A stretch of 64,000 bases of DNA. Origin: Curvivirga sp965219885. Its GTDB lineage: Bacteria > Pseudomonadota > Alphaproteobacteria > UBA8366 > Aestuariispiraceae. The stretch is from positions 558,001 to 622,000 of the forward strand of contig NZ_CBDCOT010000008.1 in assembly GCF_965219885.1 (NCBI RefSeq). Direction: 5' to 3'. Positions 18,147-26,973 of the stretch are shown piece after piece (position 1 is the first letter of the stretch; each line of letters starts with the position of its first letter). The notes beneath the pieces were generated by a model. The model made no database searches. It worked only from the letters and a program-made list of their open reading frames with translations, and was not told where the DNA came from. Made by a program: the position numbers and the translations under genes.

Positions 18147-19538
18147 ATGGGAAAAAGAATTACAAAAGAGGAACTTGAAAAGTTTCTCAAAAAGCATCCG
18201 GATATACAAAGCATTGATATGATGATCCCGGACGTGAATGGGGTTTTACGTGGAAAACGCGTAACAATTGAAGGCGCCACCAAACTATACGAAGATGGTA
18301 TACGCCTTCCTAGATCAATTTATTTAATGGATACTACAGGACAAAATTGCGAAGAAACAACATCTTATGGATCTTCCGATGGTGATCCTGATCTGCCATG
18401 CTTCGGAATTTCTGATACGCTGTCTATTGTTCCATGGGCTGCAGAACCACGTGCACAAATTATGGCGTCGATGTATGACGATAATGGCGAAGCATTTTTT
18501 GGTGATCCGCGCAAAATTCTTCAAAACGCCATTCAACCTTTCACAGATATGGGATTGAAGCCTGTTGTTGCCGTGGAGTTAGAATTTTACATCCTTTCAA
18601 ATGAGCAAGATGCAAATGGGCGTGCAAAACTGGCAATATCTAACAGTATGAAACGCATGCAAACCACCACACAATGCTACGCACTTGATGAGTTATATGA
18701 ATATGATGAGTTTCTAGCAGATATTGCCGAAGCTTGCCGCCTACAGGGTATCCCTGCTGATACAGCAGTAAAGGAATATGCGGCGGGACAATATGAAATC
18801 AACCTAAACCATTGCGATGATCCATTAAAGGCCGCTGATGACGCAGTTATGTTAAAGCGAATTATTAAAAACGTTGCTTTAAAACATAACTATTGCGCCA
18901 CATTTATGGCAAAACCTTTTGAAGGTGAAGCTGGTAACGGCACACATATCCATTGTTCATTAGTTGATGAAGAAGGAAATAACTATTTCGCAGGTCCAAT
19001 CGATCCTGAAACCAATATACCCATGAACGAGACCTTACGTCATGCCATCGGTGGTCTTCGGGACACGATGCCTGAGGCAATGCTTATCTTTGCACCAAAT
19101 GCCAATAGCTATCGTCGTTTACAATCAGGGTCTTATGCACCTGTAAATCGTGCATGGGGCGTAGATAACCGAACAGTATCGCTTCGAATCCCCCATTGCG
19201 ATGAGAAATCAGTACGTGTTGAACATCGGGTTGCTGGAGCAGATGCCAATCCTTATATGGTTATGGCTGCCGTATTAGCTGGTATTCATCATGGCCTAAA
19301 AAACAAATGTGACCCAGGCCCCATTGAAAAGGGCGATGCTTACTTACGCGGCGATGGTAAATATCTACCTCTTTATTGGCAAAAAGCCATGGAAGTTTTT
19401 AAAGCAGGAACCATCTTACCGCACTATTTGGATGAACATTTTCACGAAACCTATGAGCAGATCAGACGGGCTGAATGTCTAATATTCCAACGTGTTATAC
19501 AACCTTTAGAATATGAATGGTATATGAGATCCGTCTAG
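18147..19538 (+). CDS. Glutamine synthetase-like gamma-glutamylpolyamine synthetase (second of two)
   Basis: 463 residues from an ATG preceded by AGGTGG. Family motifs are the same as in the divergent copy: IDMMIPDVNGVLRGKRV at the N terminus, AVELEFYI, GQYEINLNHCDDP, GNGTHIHCSL, NSYRRLQSGSYAP and ANPYMVMAAVLAG. It is a paralog rather than a tandem duplicate, being longer and clearly diverged. Having two such enzymes beside a SpuC-like gene resembles the spuI-spuABC arrangement of Pseudomonas. The two copies may prefer different polyamines (inference). No gamma-glutamyl hydrolase or aldehyde dehydrogenase is present in the window. Confidence 0.82.
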   Translation: MGKRITKEELEKFLKKHPDIQSIDMMIPDVNGVLRGKRVTIEGATKLYEDGIRLPRSIYLMDTTGQNCEETTSYGSSDGDPDLPCFGISDTLSIVPWAAEPRAQIMASMYDDNGEAFFGDPRKILQNAIQPFTDMGLKPVVAVELEFYILSNEQDANGRAKLAISNSMKRMQTTTQCYALDELYEYDEFLADIAEACRLQGIPADTAVKEYAAGQYEINLNHCDDPLKAADDAVMLKRIIKNVALKHNYCATFMAKPFEGEAGNGTHIHCSLVDEEGNNYFAGPIDPETNIPMNETLRHAIGGLRDTMPEAMLIFAPNANSYRRLQSGSYAPVNRAWGVDNRTVSLRIPHCDEKSVRVEHRVAGADANPYMVMAAVLAGIHHGLKNKCDPGPIEKGDAYLRGDGKYLPLYWQKAMEVFKAGTILPHYLDEHFHETYEQIRRAECLIFQRVIQPLEYEWYMRSV

Positions 19539-19662
19539 ATAACTATCAATAAAGTATGAACTTTCCTGCGGCTAAGAACGACTTAAACCTTATAAAATTG
19601 TTGTGTTAAAGCGCAAATCATCGCACAACTATACATAAGTTAAGTTATTTTCTGGAATTGGC

Positions 19663-20001
19663 ATGTCACAGACATACTTACATTCATGGACACCAACTGG
19701 GGACAAACGCAAAGATAAACGCGTTGAAACGGCTCTCCCTGTTGTCGTGGGCAGTTTAACAGGCACAGCAATTAATATAAGTATGGGTGGAATGGGGTTT
19801 ACACCTGATGGTTTGGGACTTGTTCCGGGCATGGAAACACATTGCATCTTAAAATTCAGTTCTGGTCCAATTACTCTGGGCTGTAAGGTCATTCATGCCA
19901 ATCGCGATATGTCTGTATTTGGGGTCCAATTTCTTGGGTTAGATAAGGAAGCCTTTGAAAAAATTCAATTCTTGATCACACACCCCACCAAAGGATTGTA
20001 A
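19663..20001 (+). CDS. PilZ domain protein (c-di-GMP receptor candidate)
   Basis: 112 residues, a single PilZ domain. The c-di-GMP contacts are visible: the arginine-rich N-terminal motif KRKDKR at about 15-20 and NISMGGMGF, matching the D/NxSxxG motif, at about 38-46. Such small proteins pass c-di-GMP levels on to motility, polysaccharide or other targets. It stands alone between a synthetase gene and the M48 protease gene. A diguanylate cyclase with intact GGDEF is present in the same window at 58.6 kb. The specific target is unknown. Confidence 0.82.
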   Translation: MSQTYLHSWTPTGDKRKDKRVETALPVVVGSLTGTAINISMGGMGFTPDGLGLVPGMETHCILKFSSGPITLGCKVIHANRDMSVFGVQFLGLDKEAFEKIQFLITHPTKGL

Positions 20002-20085
20002 ATTCACATCATTTTGGTTTGTCATTTGCCATGCAAATGCCTTATTCTTCCTCTAATTTATTGATACTACGCATAAGTTGGGGAT

Positions 20086-21654
20086 ATGGCATTGAGCAAC
20101 TTCATCAAAGTTGGTTTTTTAACAATAACACTGACTATTCTTGCAGCCTGTGGCACCAATCCAGTAACAGGACAGCAAGAGTTTCAACTGGTCTCGCAGG
20201 CTGAAGAAATTAGCATCGGCGACAAACAATATCCACCAACCAAACAAGCACAAGGGGGTGAACTTTCTGAGTTCAATGATCTAAACGCTTATATCAATCG
20301 GGTTGGACAAAAAATCGCCAAACATAGCCATCGTCCTGATTTACCTTATGAATTTGTAGTTTTGGATAATGCTGTACCAAATGCCTGGGCTCTCCCCGGT
20401 GGTAAAATCGCTATCAATTGGGGGTTACTCCTTGAAATGGATGATGAAGCGGAGCTTGCCGCAGTTTTAGGGCATGAGATTGTGCATGCCACGGCGCGTC
20501 ATGGTGCAAAATCCATGGAACGAGGAATTGCCGCACAAATTGCTCTAGCAGGCGTAATGATTGGCGCGGCAACCGCCGACCTAGACAGCGGTGTAGAAAA
20601 AGTACTTTTAGGTGGCACCATGTTAGGCAGTCAGCTGATCCTCACCCGATATGGTCGAAATGCTGAATATGAGTCAGATAAATATGGCATCGAGTATATG
20701 GCAAAAGCAGGCTATGAACCTGCTGCTGCTGTTCGTCTTCAAGAGACTTTTGTGCGATTATCAGGCGATAAGAAACTAAGTATAGTGGATGGGCTATTTG
20801 CCTCCCATCCTCCCTCTCAAGATCGCGTTGAAAGAAACAAAGTTACATCTACTCAGTTTAATCAATACGAACCTAAAGATGGATGGATTGTAAACCGGGC
20901 AGAATATCAAAAAATGATTGAGCCAATCCGTTCACTCAAAAAATCAAATGAGAAAATCGAACAAGCCAGCGTAAAAATCAAAGATAAAGATGCGTTTGCT
21001 GCATTAAGCCTTATTGATCAAGCGGAAGATATATCCCCTCAGTCAGCGACCCCTCATGCGATGCGGGCAATCGCATTGGAACAACAGGGCAAATACCAAG
21101 ATGCAGAACGTGAGATTAATAAAGCTCTCGCAATACGTGGTGACTATTTCCAGTTCTATGAGCTAAAAGCAAAAATAGCCGAAGAGCAAGGCGATACACG
21201 TACCGCGTTATCGTCTCTTCAAACGGCAAATAACCTTCTACCAACAGCAAGCAATAGTTATGCCCTAGGAAATTTGAATTTAGCCGCTGGGAATAAACAG
21301 GCTGCTCAACAATATTTCTCTGCCGTTGCAAATTCCAACTCCCAAGATGGACGCTCTGCAGCCCGAAAACTTGCAAAACTTGAAATTGCTCAACAGCCGG
21401 GAAAGTATATCCGTATTCAGGGCCAGCTTGATAAAAACACTCGCCTATATGTTGGCTTACAAAACCGTAGTCCGCTCACTATTCGAAACGCTACACTTGA
21501 GGTAAGCTTACCAGATGGAAGACGCACAACTGTCCAACTTCCCCAACCTATAGCCTCTGGCAAAGCGGTTTCAATTCCGACACAACTTGTAAACGTGGAT
21601 GCTTTTAGTGCTCAAAATATTCGTGTTCGCGTTAATAGCATCACTACAGATTAA
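20086..21654 (+). CDS. M48 family metalloprotease lipoprotein with TPR repeats (BepA-like)
   Basis: 522 residues. A lipobox LAAC with the acylated cysteine at C22 marks an outer- or inner-membrane lipoprotein. The zinc site HEIVH is at 131-135, with the third ligand glutamate in YESDKYG downstream. From about residue 290 helical repeats (AMRAIALEQQGKYQDAEREINKAL region) form TPR units. This is the layout of BepA, a periplasmic protease and chaperone for outer-membrane proteins. GGGG precedes the ATG. A short C-terminal beta-rich part (about 440-522) follows the TPRs and is not typical of E. coli BepA. The next gene begins 10 bp later. Confidence 0.84.
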   Translation: MALSNFIKVGFLTITLTILAACGTNPVTGQQEFQLVSQAEEISIGDKQYPPTKQAQGGELSEFNDLNAYINRVGQKIAKHSHRPDLPYEFVVLDNAVPNAWALPGGKIAINWGLLLEMDDEAELAAVLGHEIVHATARHGAKSMERGIAAQIALAGVMIGAATADLDSGVEKVLLGGTMLGSQLILTRYGRNAEYESDKYGIEYMAKAGYEPAAAVRLQETFVRLSGDKKLSIVDGLFASHPPSQDRVERNKVTSTQFNQYEPKDGWIVNRAEYQKMIEPIRSLKKSNEKIEQASVKIKDKDAFAALSLIDQAEDISPQSATPHAMRAIALEQQGKYQDAEREINKALAIRGDYFQFYELKAKIAEEQGDTRTALSSLQTANNLLPTASNSYALGNLNLAAGNKQAAQQYFSAVANSNSQDGRSAARKLAKLEIAQQPGKYIRIQGQLDKNTRLYVGLQNRSPLTIRNATLEVSLPDGRRTTVQLPQPIASGKAVSIPTQLVNVDAFSAQNIRVRVNSITTD

Positions 21655-21664
21655 GTGAAACATT

Positions 21665-22693
21665 ATGAAAATTGATATCGACCAAGCTTTACGCGAAGGT
21701 ATTTTAACCGAGGGACAAGTGATTGCCCTCAAGGAAATGAACCAGCGTAAATCAATATCATCCTCTGCAACCGATCAAGATGAAAAGATTGGTTTGATAA
21801 AAGGCTATAATGACATTTTCATTACCTTGGCCATCCTTCTACTGGCATTTGGGATTTATCTTGTTTCACCAGATGATCTAAATGGTATTTTCATTGCCGT
21901 ATTAGGTTGGATTTCCGCGGAAATCTTAAACAAAAAATATCGTTCCATTTTGCCGATGATCGTATCGACCACCTTGCTGGCAGGGATGATTGAAGTGTTA
22001 CCAATTGATTTATTAACAGACTTTGGCGATGCGACTGATTTTACCATAATCCCATATACATTAATTCCGTTAGCTATCTTGGTAGCAGCTTATTGGCGCT
22101 TTAAGTTACCCTTCACTCTTGCGTTAATAGCTACCAATCTTGTTATAACCACAATGATCCTGATGTTAACTATAGCATGGAAGGTTTTAGGCATCAGTCT
22201 TTATGACAACCAATATCTGATTCAACTATTTAGTTTCCTCTCAGGTATCGTCGTCTTTATCTTTGCGATGCGCTATGATTTATCAGACCCACAACGCATT
22301 ACCCGACGTGCAGATTGCGCCTTTTGGCTTCATATCATTGCGTCTGCCTTGATCATTCATGGTGCTTTGGGACAAACGCTGTCCAATGTCGAAGATAGTT
22401 CCATCCTGCTGGTAGGCTGTGTTTTGCTTTTCATCCTTGTTGTTGCTCTGTTGATCAATCGGAAATCACCAATTGTTGCTAGCCTTATTTACGCAGGATC
22501 AGCAATTTATTTTGTTACAGAAAATGCTGTATCCAGTGATGGTGATGTTTCTTTGGCAATCACCACTATTATCTTGGGTATTGTAATGTTTGCGACCAGT
22601 ATCTTCTGGCATCAACTGCGTTACTTTATCATGAGTTTTATTGAAGATACAAAGCTGGGTGAAAAACTTCCTCCTGCACATGCACCTGAATAA
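21665..22693 (+). CDS. DUF2157-like multi-pass membrane protein
   Basis: 342 residues. The cytoplasmic N terminus (ALREGILTEGQVIAL) has the short helical start seen in DUF2157 proteins, followed by about ten hydrophobic spans such as YNDIFITLAILLLAFGIYLV and SSILLVGCVLLFILVV. The function of this family is unknown. It starts 10 bp after the M48 lipoprotein gene and is almost surely cotranscribed, so an envelope role is possible. It is followed by a strong hairpin shared with the convergent ald gene. Confidence 0.72.
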   Translation: MKIDIDQALREGILTEGQVIALKEMNQRKSISSSATDQDEKIGLIKGYNDIFITLAILLLAFGIYLVSPDDLNGIFIAVLGWISAEILNKKYRSILPMIVSTTLLAGMIEVLPIDLLTDFGDATDFTIIPYTLIPLAILVAAYWRFKLPFTLALIATNLVITTMILMLTIAWKVLGISLYDNQYLIQLFSFLSGIVVFIFAMRYDLSDPQRITRRADCAFWLHIIASALIIHGALGQTLSNVEDSSILLVGCVLLFILVVALLINRKSPIVASLIYAGSAIYFVTENAVSSDGDVSLAITTIILGIVMFATSIFWHQLRYFIMSFIEDTKLGEKLPPAHAPE

Positions 22694-22717
22694 CAAGCCA
22701 ATTCCCTCTCATAAGAA

Positions 22718-22747
22718 AACCCCTTATCTTTTCCAAGATAAGGGGTT
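22718..22747. terminator. Terminator between the DUF2157 gene and ald
   Basis: AACCCCTTATCTT at 22718-22730 pairs perfectly with AAGATAAGGGGTT at 22735-22747. On the minus strand the stem runs into TTTTCTTAT, so it mainly ends ald; it may also stop rightward transcription. Confidence 0.87.
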
Positions 22748-22789
22748 AGTTCTACTTACAGGAAAATACGATCAAATCGTATTTCGGGC

Positions 22790-23908
22790 TTATAAGCCAA
22801 TCGCCTGTTCCGCAGAGACATAATCATATCCCAGCGTATCAGCGACAGCTTTATAAGTCACTTTGCCTTCATGGATATTCAAACCATTGCGAAGATGTGT
22901 ATCTTCCGCCAAGGCTTTCTTATAACCACGATTTGCAAGTTGGATTGCGAAAGGCAATGTCACATTGTTCAATGCAAATGTGGATGTGCGTGCTACGCCG
23001 CCTGGCATATTCGCAACACAATAATGAACAACCCCTTCTTCAATATAAGTTGGATCAGCATGTGTTGTTGCACGAGATGTTTCCAAACAACCACCTTGGT
23101 CAATCGCAATATCAACGACAACGGAACCATCATGCATTTGTTTCAATAGATCACGCTTGATCAATTTTGGTGCAGCGGCACCTGGGATCAACACGGCGCC
23201 AACAACAAGATCAGCTTCACATGCTAATGTTTCCAACGCATCAACTGTTGAGTATACGGTCTTTGCAGTACCTTTAAACACGTCATCCAAATAACGCATA
23301 CGATCAACATTACGTTCTAGAATAGTAACATCAGCGCCCATACCAACTGCCATACGTGCCGCATTGGTACCGGAAACACCACCACCAATAACAAGAACTT
23401 TACCCGGTGCCACACCAGGTACGCCACCTAGCAACGTACCACGACCACCTTGTGCTTTTTCCAATGCATGTGCGCCCGCTTGAATGGACATACGCCCTGC
23501 AACTTCACTCATCGGCGCCAATAAAGGCAAACCACCGCGTGTATCTGTCACTGTTTCATAAGCAATCGCAACACAACCAGACTCAATCAAACCTTTTGTT
23601 TGTTCTGGGTCCGGTGCCAAATGCAAGTATGTGTACAACAATTGACCTTCGCGCAGCATTTTGCATTCAACTGGTTGTGGCTCTTTTACTTTTACGATCA
23701 TGTCTGCACGTGCGAAAACTTCTTCCGCTGTGTCGACAATTTCTGCACCAGCAGCACGATAAGCATCGTCATTAAAACCGATACCTGCCCCTGCATTTGT
23801 TTCAATAATCACCTGATGACCGTGATGAATCATTTCACGAACGGATGATGGCACCATTCCTACACGGTATTCATGGTTTTTGATTTCTTTTGGTACACCT
23901 ACCAACAT
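22790..23908 (-). CDS. ald: Alanine dehydrogenase
   Basis: 372 residues, full family length. The N terminus MLVGVPKEIKNHEYRV is diagnostic; substrate residues lie in VKVKEPQPVE and TYLHLAPD, the NAD motif is VLVIGGGVSGTNAARMA, and IDQGGCLETSRATTHADP is the conserved C-terminal segment. It catalyses alanine + NAD to pyruvate + ammonium + NADH in the cytoplasm. A TGTGATCACA palindrome lies 87 bp upstream, as before the polyamine genes. Since SpuC-type enzymes make alanine from pyruvate, Ald would regenerate the acceptor. A GGAGACC precedes the ATG. Confidence 0.93.
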   Translation of the reverse strand: MLVGVPKEIKNHEYRVGMVPSSVREMIHHGHQVIIETNAGAGIGFNDDAYRAAGAEIVDTAEEVFARADMIVKVKEPQPVECKMLREGQLLYTYLHLAPDPEQTKGLIESGCVAIAYETVTDTRGGLPLLAPMSEVAGRMSIQAGAHALEKAQGGRGTLLGGVPGVAPGKVLVIGGGVSGTNAARMAVGMGADVTILERNVDRMRYLDDVFKGTAKTVYSTVDALETLACEADLVVGAVLIPGAAAPKLIKRDLLKQMHDGSVVVDIAIDQGGCLETSRATTHADPTYIEEGVVHYCVANMPGGVARTSTFALNNVTLPFAIQLANRGYKKALAEDTHLRNGLNIHEGKVTYKAVADTLGYDYVSAEQAIGL

Positions 23909-23994
23909 GGCTTGGTCTCCTAATTATCCCAACTGAGTTATCTCAATTTATTTGTGGTAACTTAAATATAAGTTTTTCTTATAGGCTTTATAAA

Positions 23995-24004
23995 TGTGAT
24001 CACA
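23995..24004. promoter_or_regulatory. TGTGATCACA palindrome before ald
   Basis: Context AAATGTGATCACATTT, a perfect 16-bp palindrome and the most symmetric of the four copies. It is 87 bp upstream of the ald ATG. Confidence 0.72.
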
Positions 24005-24088
24005 TTTTTAAAGTCGCCTAAAGATATAGCTCAACTAGTTTTTTTATTCAAGCGGGATATCATCAAAGACGAATATATTTAAAGACAA

Positions 24089-24116
24089 AACCGCAGCCTG
24101 ATCTCAGACTGCGGTT
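24089..24116 (-). terminator. Terminator after the murA-DUF2948 unit
   Basis: AACCGCAG at the left and CTGCGGTT at the right enclose a partly paired inner section. On the minus strand the stem is followed by TTTGTCTTT. It ends transcription of the DUF2948 gene. Confidence 0.82.
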
Positions 24117-24149
24117 AATAAATTTTCTTAATTCTTTTATCTAAATGAT

Positions 24150-24599
24150 TTAAGCATTTTCATGTCCAGGTAACCATGCGGTCCCCCATCTTTCTCCTAA
24201 ATCTTCTATCACTGCATTTACGTTAGAAACAGTAAGGCGAATTGCTTTATCATCTGCAAATTGTAACATCACAAAACCAGCGCCTTCTAATTGATCATCT
24301 TTATCAGGCGCAAATGCAATGGTTAGCAAAGATAAAATTTGATCTGTGTTTTGTTTGGATAAACCTTTATAGGCAACCGCAGTTACATCATCGAAACGCA
24401 AACCACTATGAGAACGAAAATAGTCACTGCCACCTTCTCGCACCTGATCCCAGCAGAACCGATTTAGAATTGCGACAAAGCTTTTCTGTTCCTGACTATA
24501 AGATATATCCGCAACGGAAATCAGGGCATCCTGACATAAGGAAGATAAAACAGACATATCTTCCAGATTTTGTGCCATCATTTTCAAGGCTTTTGTCAT
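24150..24599 (-). CDS. DUF2948 family protein
   Basis: 149 residues matching the alphaproteobacterial DUF2948 family: an N-terminal LEDMSVLSSLCQDALISVADI, a middle FVAILNRFCWDQV, and a C-terminal IRLTVSNVNAVIEDLGERWGT. The function is unknown. Its place directly downstream of murA on the same strand is the usual location in alphaproteobacteria and supports the call. About 76 bp separate it from murA. It may have a role in cell-envelope growth, but that rests on neighbourhood only. Confidence 0.82.
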   Translation of the reverse strand: MTKALKMMAQNLEDMSVLSSLCQDALISVADISYSQEQKSFVAILNRFCWDQVREGGSDYFRSHSGLRFDDVTAVAYKGLSKQNTDQILSLLTIAFAPDKDDQLEGAGFVMLQFADDKAIRLTVSNVNAVIEDLGERWGTAWLPGHENA

Positions 24600-24675
24600 C
24601 TCACCCTCATTTCACATCAACATGTATCAGGAAGTTTAAGTGCTTCAGATTCAAAGCACAATAGAAGCTTGAAAA

Positions 24676-25968
24676 TTAATCAGGTTCTTTTTCACGACGA
24701 ATATTCGCCCCACATGCAGCAAGTTTTTCTTCCAATCGTTCATAGCCACGATCAAGATGATAGATACGGCTTACAATTGTTTCACCTTTTGCAACTAACC
24801 CTGCGATAATCAAGGACATGGATGCACGTAAATCCGTCGCCATCACAGGTGCCCCATTCATCCCATCCACACCGCGGATCATTGCAGAACGCCCATGTAA
24901 GTTAATATTCGCCCCCATGCGGGTTAGTTCCGGCACATGCATAAAACGATTTTCAAAAATTGTTTCTGTAACCATGGATGCCCCGTCGGTTGTGGTCATC
25001 AAGGCCATAATCTGTGCCTGTAAATCCGTCGGGAAGCCCGGATAGGGTTCTGTCATCACATCTGTACCTGATAATGCCTCACATGATACGCGGAAACCAT
25101 CTTCGGTTTCTTCAAACTCAACCCCCGCCTTTTGTAAGGCTTCAACTGCAGCTCCCAAATGATCCAAACGACCACCAATCAATTCCACATCACCACGTGT
25201 GGCGGCAACCGCCATTGCAAGGCTACCAGCCTCAATACGATCCGCTACAACTGAATGCGTACAACCATGCAGGCTATCCACGCCTTCAATGATCAATGTG
25301 TCAGACCCAACCCCTTCGATCTTTGCCCCCATAGCAATCAGGCAATCGGCTAAATCCGTAATTTCTGGTTCGCGAGCCGCATTGATCAAGCGCGTTGTAC
25401 CTTTAGCTAAACAGGCTGCCATCATCAAATTCTCCGTCGCCCCAACAGAGACAAATGGGAAAGTCACATCTGCCCCGATCAAACCATCTGGTGCCTTGGC
25501 AACAACATAACCTTGGTCCAGTTCGATCTCGGCCCCTAAAGCTTCCAAACCTTTGAGATGAAGATCAACCGGACGGGTCCCAATGGCACATCCCCCCGGT
25601 AAGGAAACGCGCGCCTCTCCACAACGGGCTAAAATCGGACCCAACACTAATATACTTGCACGCATCTTACGAACCAGATCATAAGGCGCGGTTGTGTCGG
25701 TGATTTCTTTGGCTTGAAGGGTTAGGCAACGACCAAACTTGCTTTCACCTTTGCTGCTTTGATCCCCATTCATGGTAATTTGCACACCATGTTGCACTAA
25801 TAAACGTGCCAAGGTTTCAATATCGGCTAAGCGCGGTAAATTCTGAAACGTAATTGGGTCGGATGTAAGCAAGCTTGCACACATTAACGGAAGGGCTGCG
25901 TTTTTCGCCCCACCAACCTGAATTTTACCGGATAGGCGATTTCCACCTTGAATGACAATTCTGTCCAT
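24676..25968 (-). CDS. murA: UDP-N-acetylglucosamine 1-carboxyvinyltransferase
   Basis: 430 residues. It performs the first committed step of peptidoglycan synthesis, moving enolpyruvate from PEP to UDP-GlcNAc in the cytoplasm. K22 in GGAKNAALPL and the catalytic C127 in PGGCAIGTRPVD (the residue attacked by fosfomycin) are present, so the enzyme should be fosfomycin-sensitive in principle. RMGANI and HLDRGYERLEEKL are typical C-terminal motifs. The ATG is at 25966-25968. It is followed by DUF2948 and preceded by dcd on the same strand. Confidence 0.95.
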   Translation of the reverse strand: MDRIVIQGGNRLSGKIQVGGAKNAALPLMCASLLTSDPITFQNLPRLADIETLARLLVQHGVQITMNGDQSSKGESKFGRCLTLQAKEITDTTAPYDLVRKMRASILVLGPILARCGEARVSLPGGCAIGTRPVDLHLKGLEALGAEIELDQGYVVAKAPDGLIGADVTFPFVSVGATENLMMAACLAKGTTRLINAAREPEITDLADCLIAMGAKIEGVGSDTLIIEGVDSLHGCTHSVVADRIEAGSLAMAVAATRGDVELIGGRLDHLGAAVEALQKAGVEFEETEDGFRVSCEALSGTDVMTEPYPGFPTDLQAQIMALMTTTDGASMVTETIFENRFMHVPELTRMGANINLHGRSAMIRGVDGMNGAPVMATDLRASMSLIIAGLVAKGETIVSRIYHLDRGYERLEEKLAACGANIRREKEPD

Positions 25969-25991
25969 AACAATGTCCTAATTGTTTAAAC

Positions 25992-26024
25992 ACAAGAAGC
26001 GGAAAGTAATCCTCCGCTTCTTGT
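25992..26024 (-). terminator. Strong hairpin between dcd and murA
   Basis: A 12-bp perfect stem, ACAAGAAGCGGA at 25992-26003 and TCCGCTTCTTGT at 26013-26024, with a 9-base loop. The T tract that follows on the minus strand is weak (GTTTAAAC). Likely the dcd terminator. Confidence 0.7.
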
Positions 26025-26085
26025 CATAAGAATACTAACGCTCATAAAGCGTCCTGATTTCAAATAGCTATGCTTAGTGGCCGGC

Positions 26086-26640
26086 TTAGAGACGAGGTAA
26101 AGTAACGCCTGTCTGCCCCATATATTTGCCCGCACGATCTTTATAAGATACTTCAGGTGCCTCATCCCCTTGGAAGAACAAGAACTGGCAAGCCCCTTCA
26201 TTGGCATAAATCTTTGCCGGAAGCGGTGTTGTGTTGGAAAATTCCAATGTCACATGACCTTCCCATTCAGGTTCAAGCGGGGTAACGTTTACAATAATCC
26301 CGCAACGGGCATATGTAGATTTACCAAGACAAACAACCAAAGTATCCCGTGGAATACGGAAATATTCCACCGTACGGGCCAAAACAAAACTATTTGGCGG
26401 AATGATACAAACATCAGTTTTGCGATTTACAAATGTCTGTTCAGAGAAATTCTTTGGATCCACAACGGCGTTATCCACATTTGTGAAAATCATAAATTCA
26501 TCAGAAACCCGTGCATCATAGCCATAGGAAGAAACACCGTAAGAGATAATCCCTTCACGTTTTTGACTATCAACAAATGGTTCGATCATGCCGTGTTCTT
26601 CAGCTTGTTGACGAATCCAATGGTCGGGTTTGATTGACAT
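26086..26640 (-). CDS. dcd: dCTP deaminase
   Basis: 184 residues, standard length. It converts dCTP to dUTP, feeding dTTP synthesis. The start MSIKPDHWIRQQAEEHGMIEPF and SYGYDARVSDEF are typical, CLGKSTYARCGIIVNVTPLEPEW holds the SxxR nucleotide-binding residues and the catalytic glutamate, and ANEGACQFLFFQGDE is the conserved late segment. The monofunctional deaminase is more likely than the bifunctional deaminase/diphosphatase, but the sequence alone does not fully settle this. It precedes murA on the same strand with a strong hairpin between. Confidence 0.93.
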   Translation of the reverse strand: MSIKPDHWIRQQAEEHGMIEPFVDSQKREGIISYGVSSYGYDARVSDEFMIFTNVDNAVVDPKNFSEQTFVNRKTDVCIIPPNSFVLARTVEYFRIPRDTLVVCLGKSTYARCGIIVNVTPLEPEWEGHVTLEFSNTTPLPAKIYANEGACQFLFFQGDEAPEVSYKDRAGKYMGQTGVTLPRL

Positions 26641-26748
26641 GGCAGTCCCCTTTAGAACTTCTCATATAAATTACTATTTTTTGATTGCGGCAAGAATGCG
26701 ACGATTCGTAGGTAAGAAACAGATTTATTACATTTCTTATCTGTTTTT

Positions 26749-26886
26749 TTAATCGTCTTGATCTGTCTGACGACGTTCGCGGGATTGATCCTTGCGACGA
26801 CGCAGATTTTCGCGAAGTTTCGCCGCCATACGTTCCTGACGTTCTTCGGCTTTTGTCTTTTTTGGTTTATCAGACCCTTCGGACAT
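26749..26886 (-). CDS. Small highly charged conserved-looking protein, 45 residues
   Basis: An ATG at 26884-26886 opens 45 codons ending at TAA 26749-26751. The peptide begins MSEGSDKPKKTKAEERQER and is almost wholly lysine, arginine, glutamate and aspartate, with a helix-forming MAAKLRENLRRRK core and an acidic tail. It is likely a real gene: base use is codon-like, it fills the gap between dcd and the LysR gene, and short proteins of this composition are common in alphaproteobacteria. No function can be given. A weak hairpin (AAACAGAT at 26717, ATCTGTTT at 26739) lies at its end. Confidence 0.6.
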   Translation of the reverse strand: MSEGSDKPKKTKAEERQERMAAKLRENLRRRKDQSRERRQTDQDD

Positions 26887-26973
26887 ATTTTATACCCTTT
26901 TCACACTTTATTTCCTAAAGAATATAGCCGCGCATTTTAAGGATTTGATTGGTGAAAACAAGTACTAGAATGT

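Noticed and set aside
14051..24004. CRP/FNR sites
   Set aside because: CRP sites have TGTGA and TCACA separated by six bases. In these palindromes the two halves abut, so the CRP reading is not supported.
24676..26024. Extra gene between murA and dcd
   Set aside because: The gap has only a 12-bp-stem hairpin; the frame crossing into dcd is out of phase with it and shows no domain.
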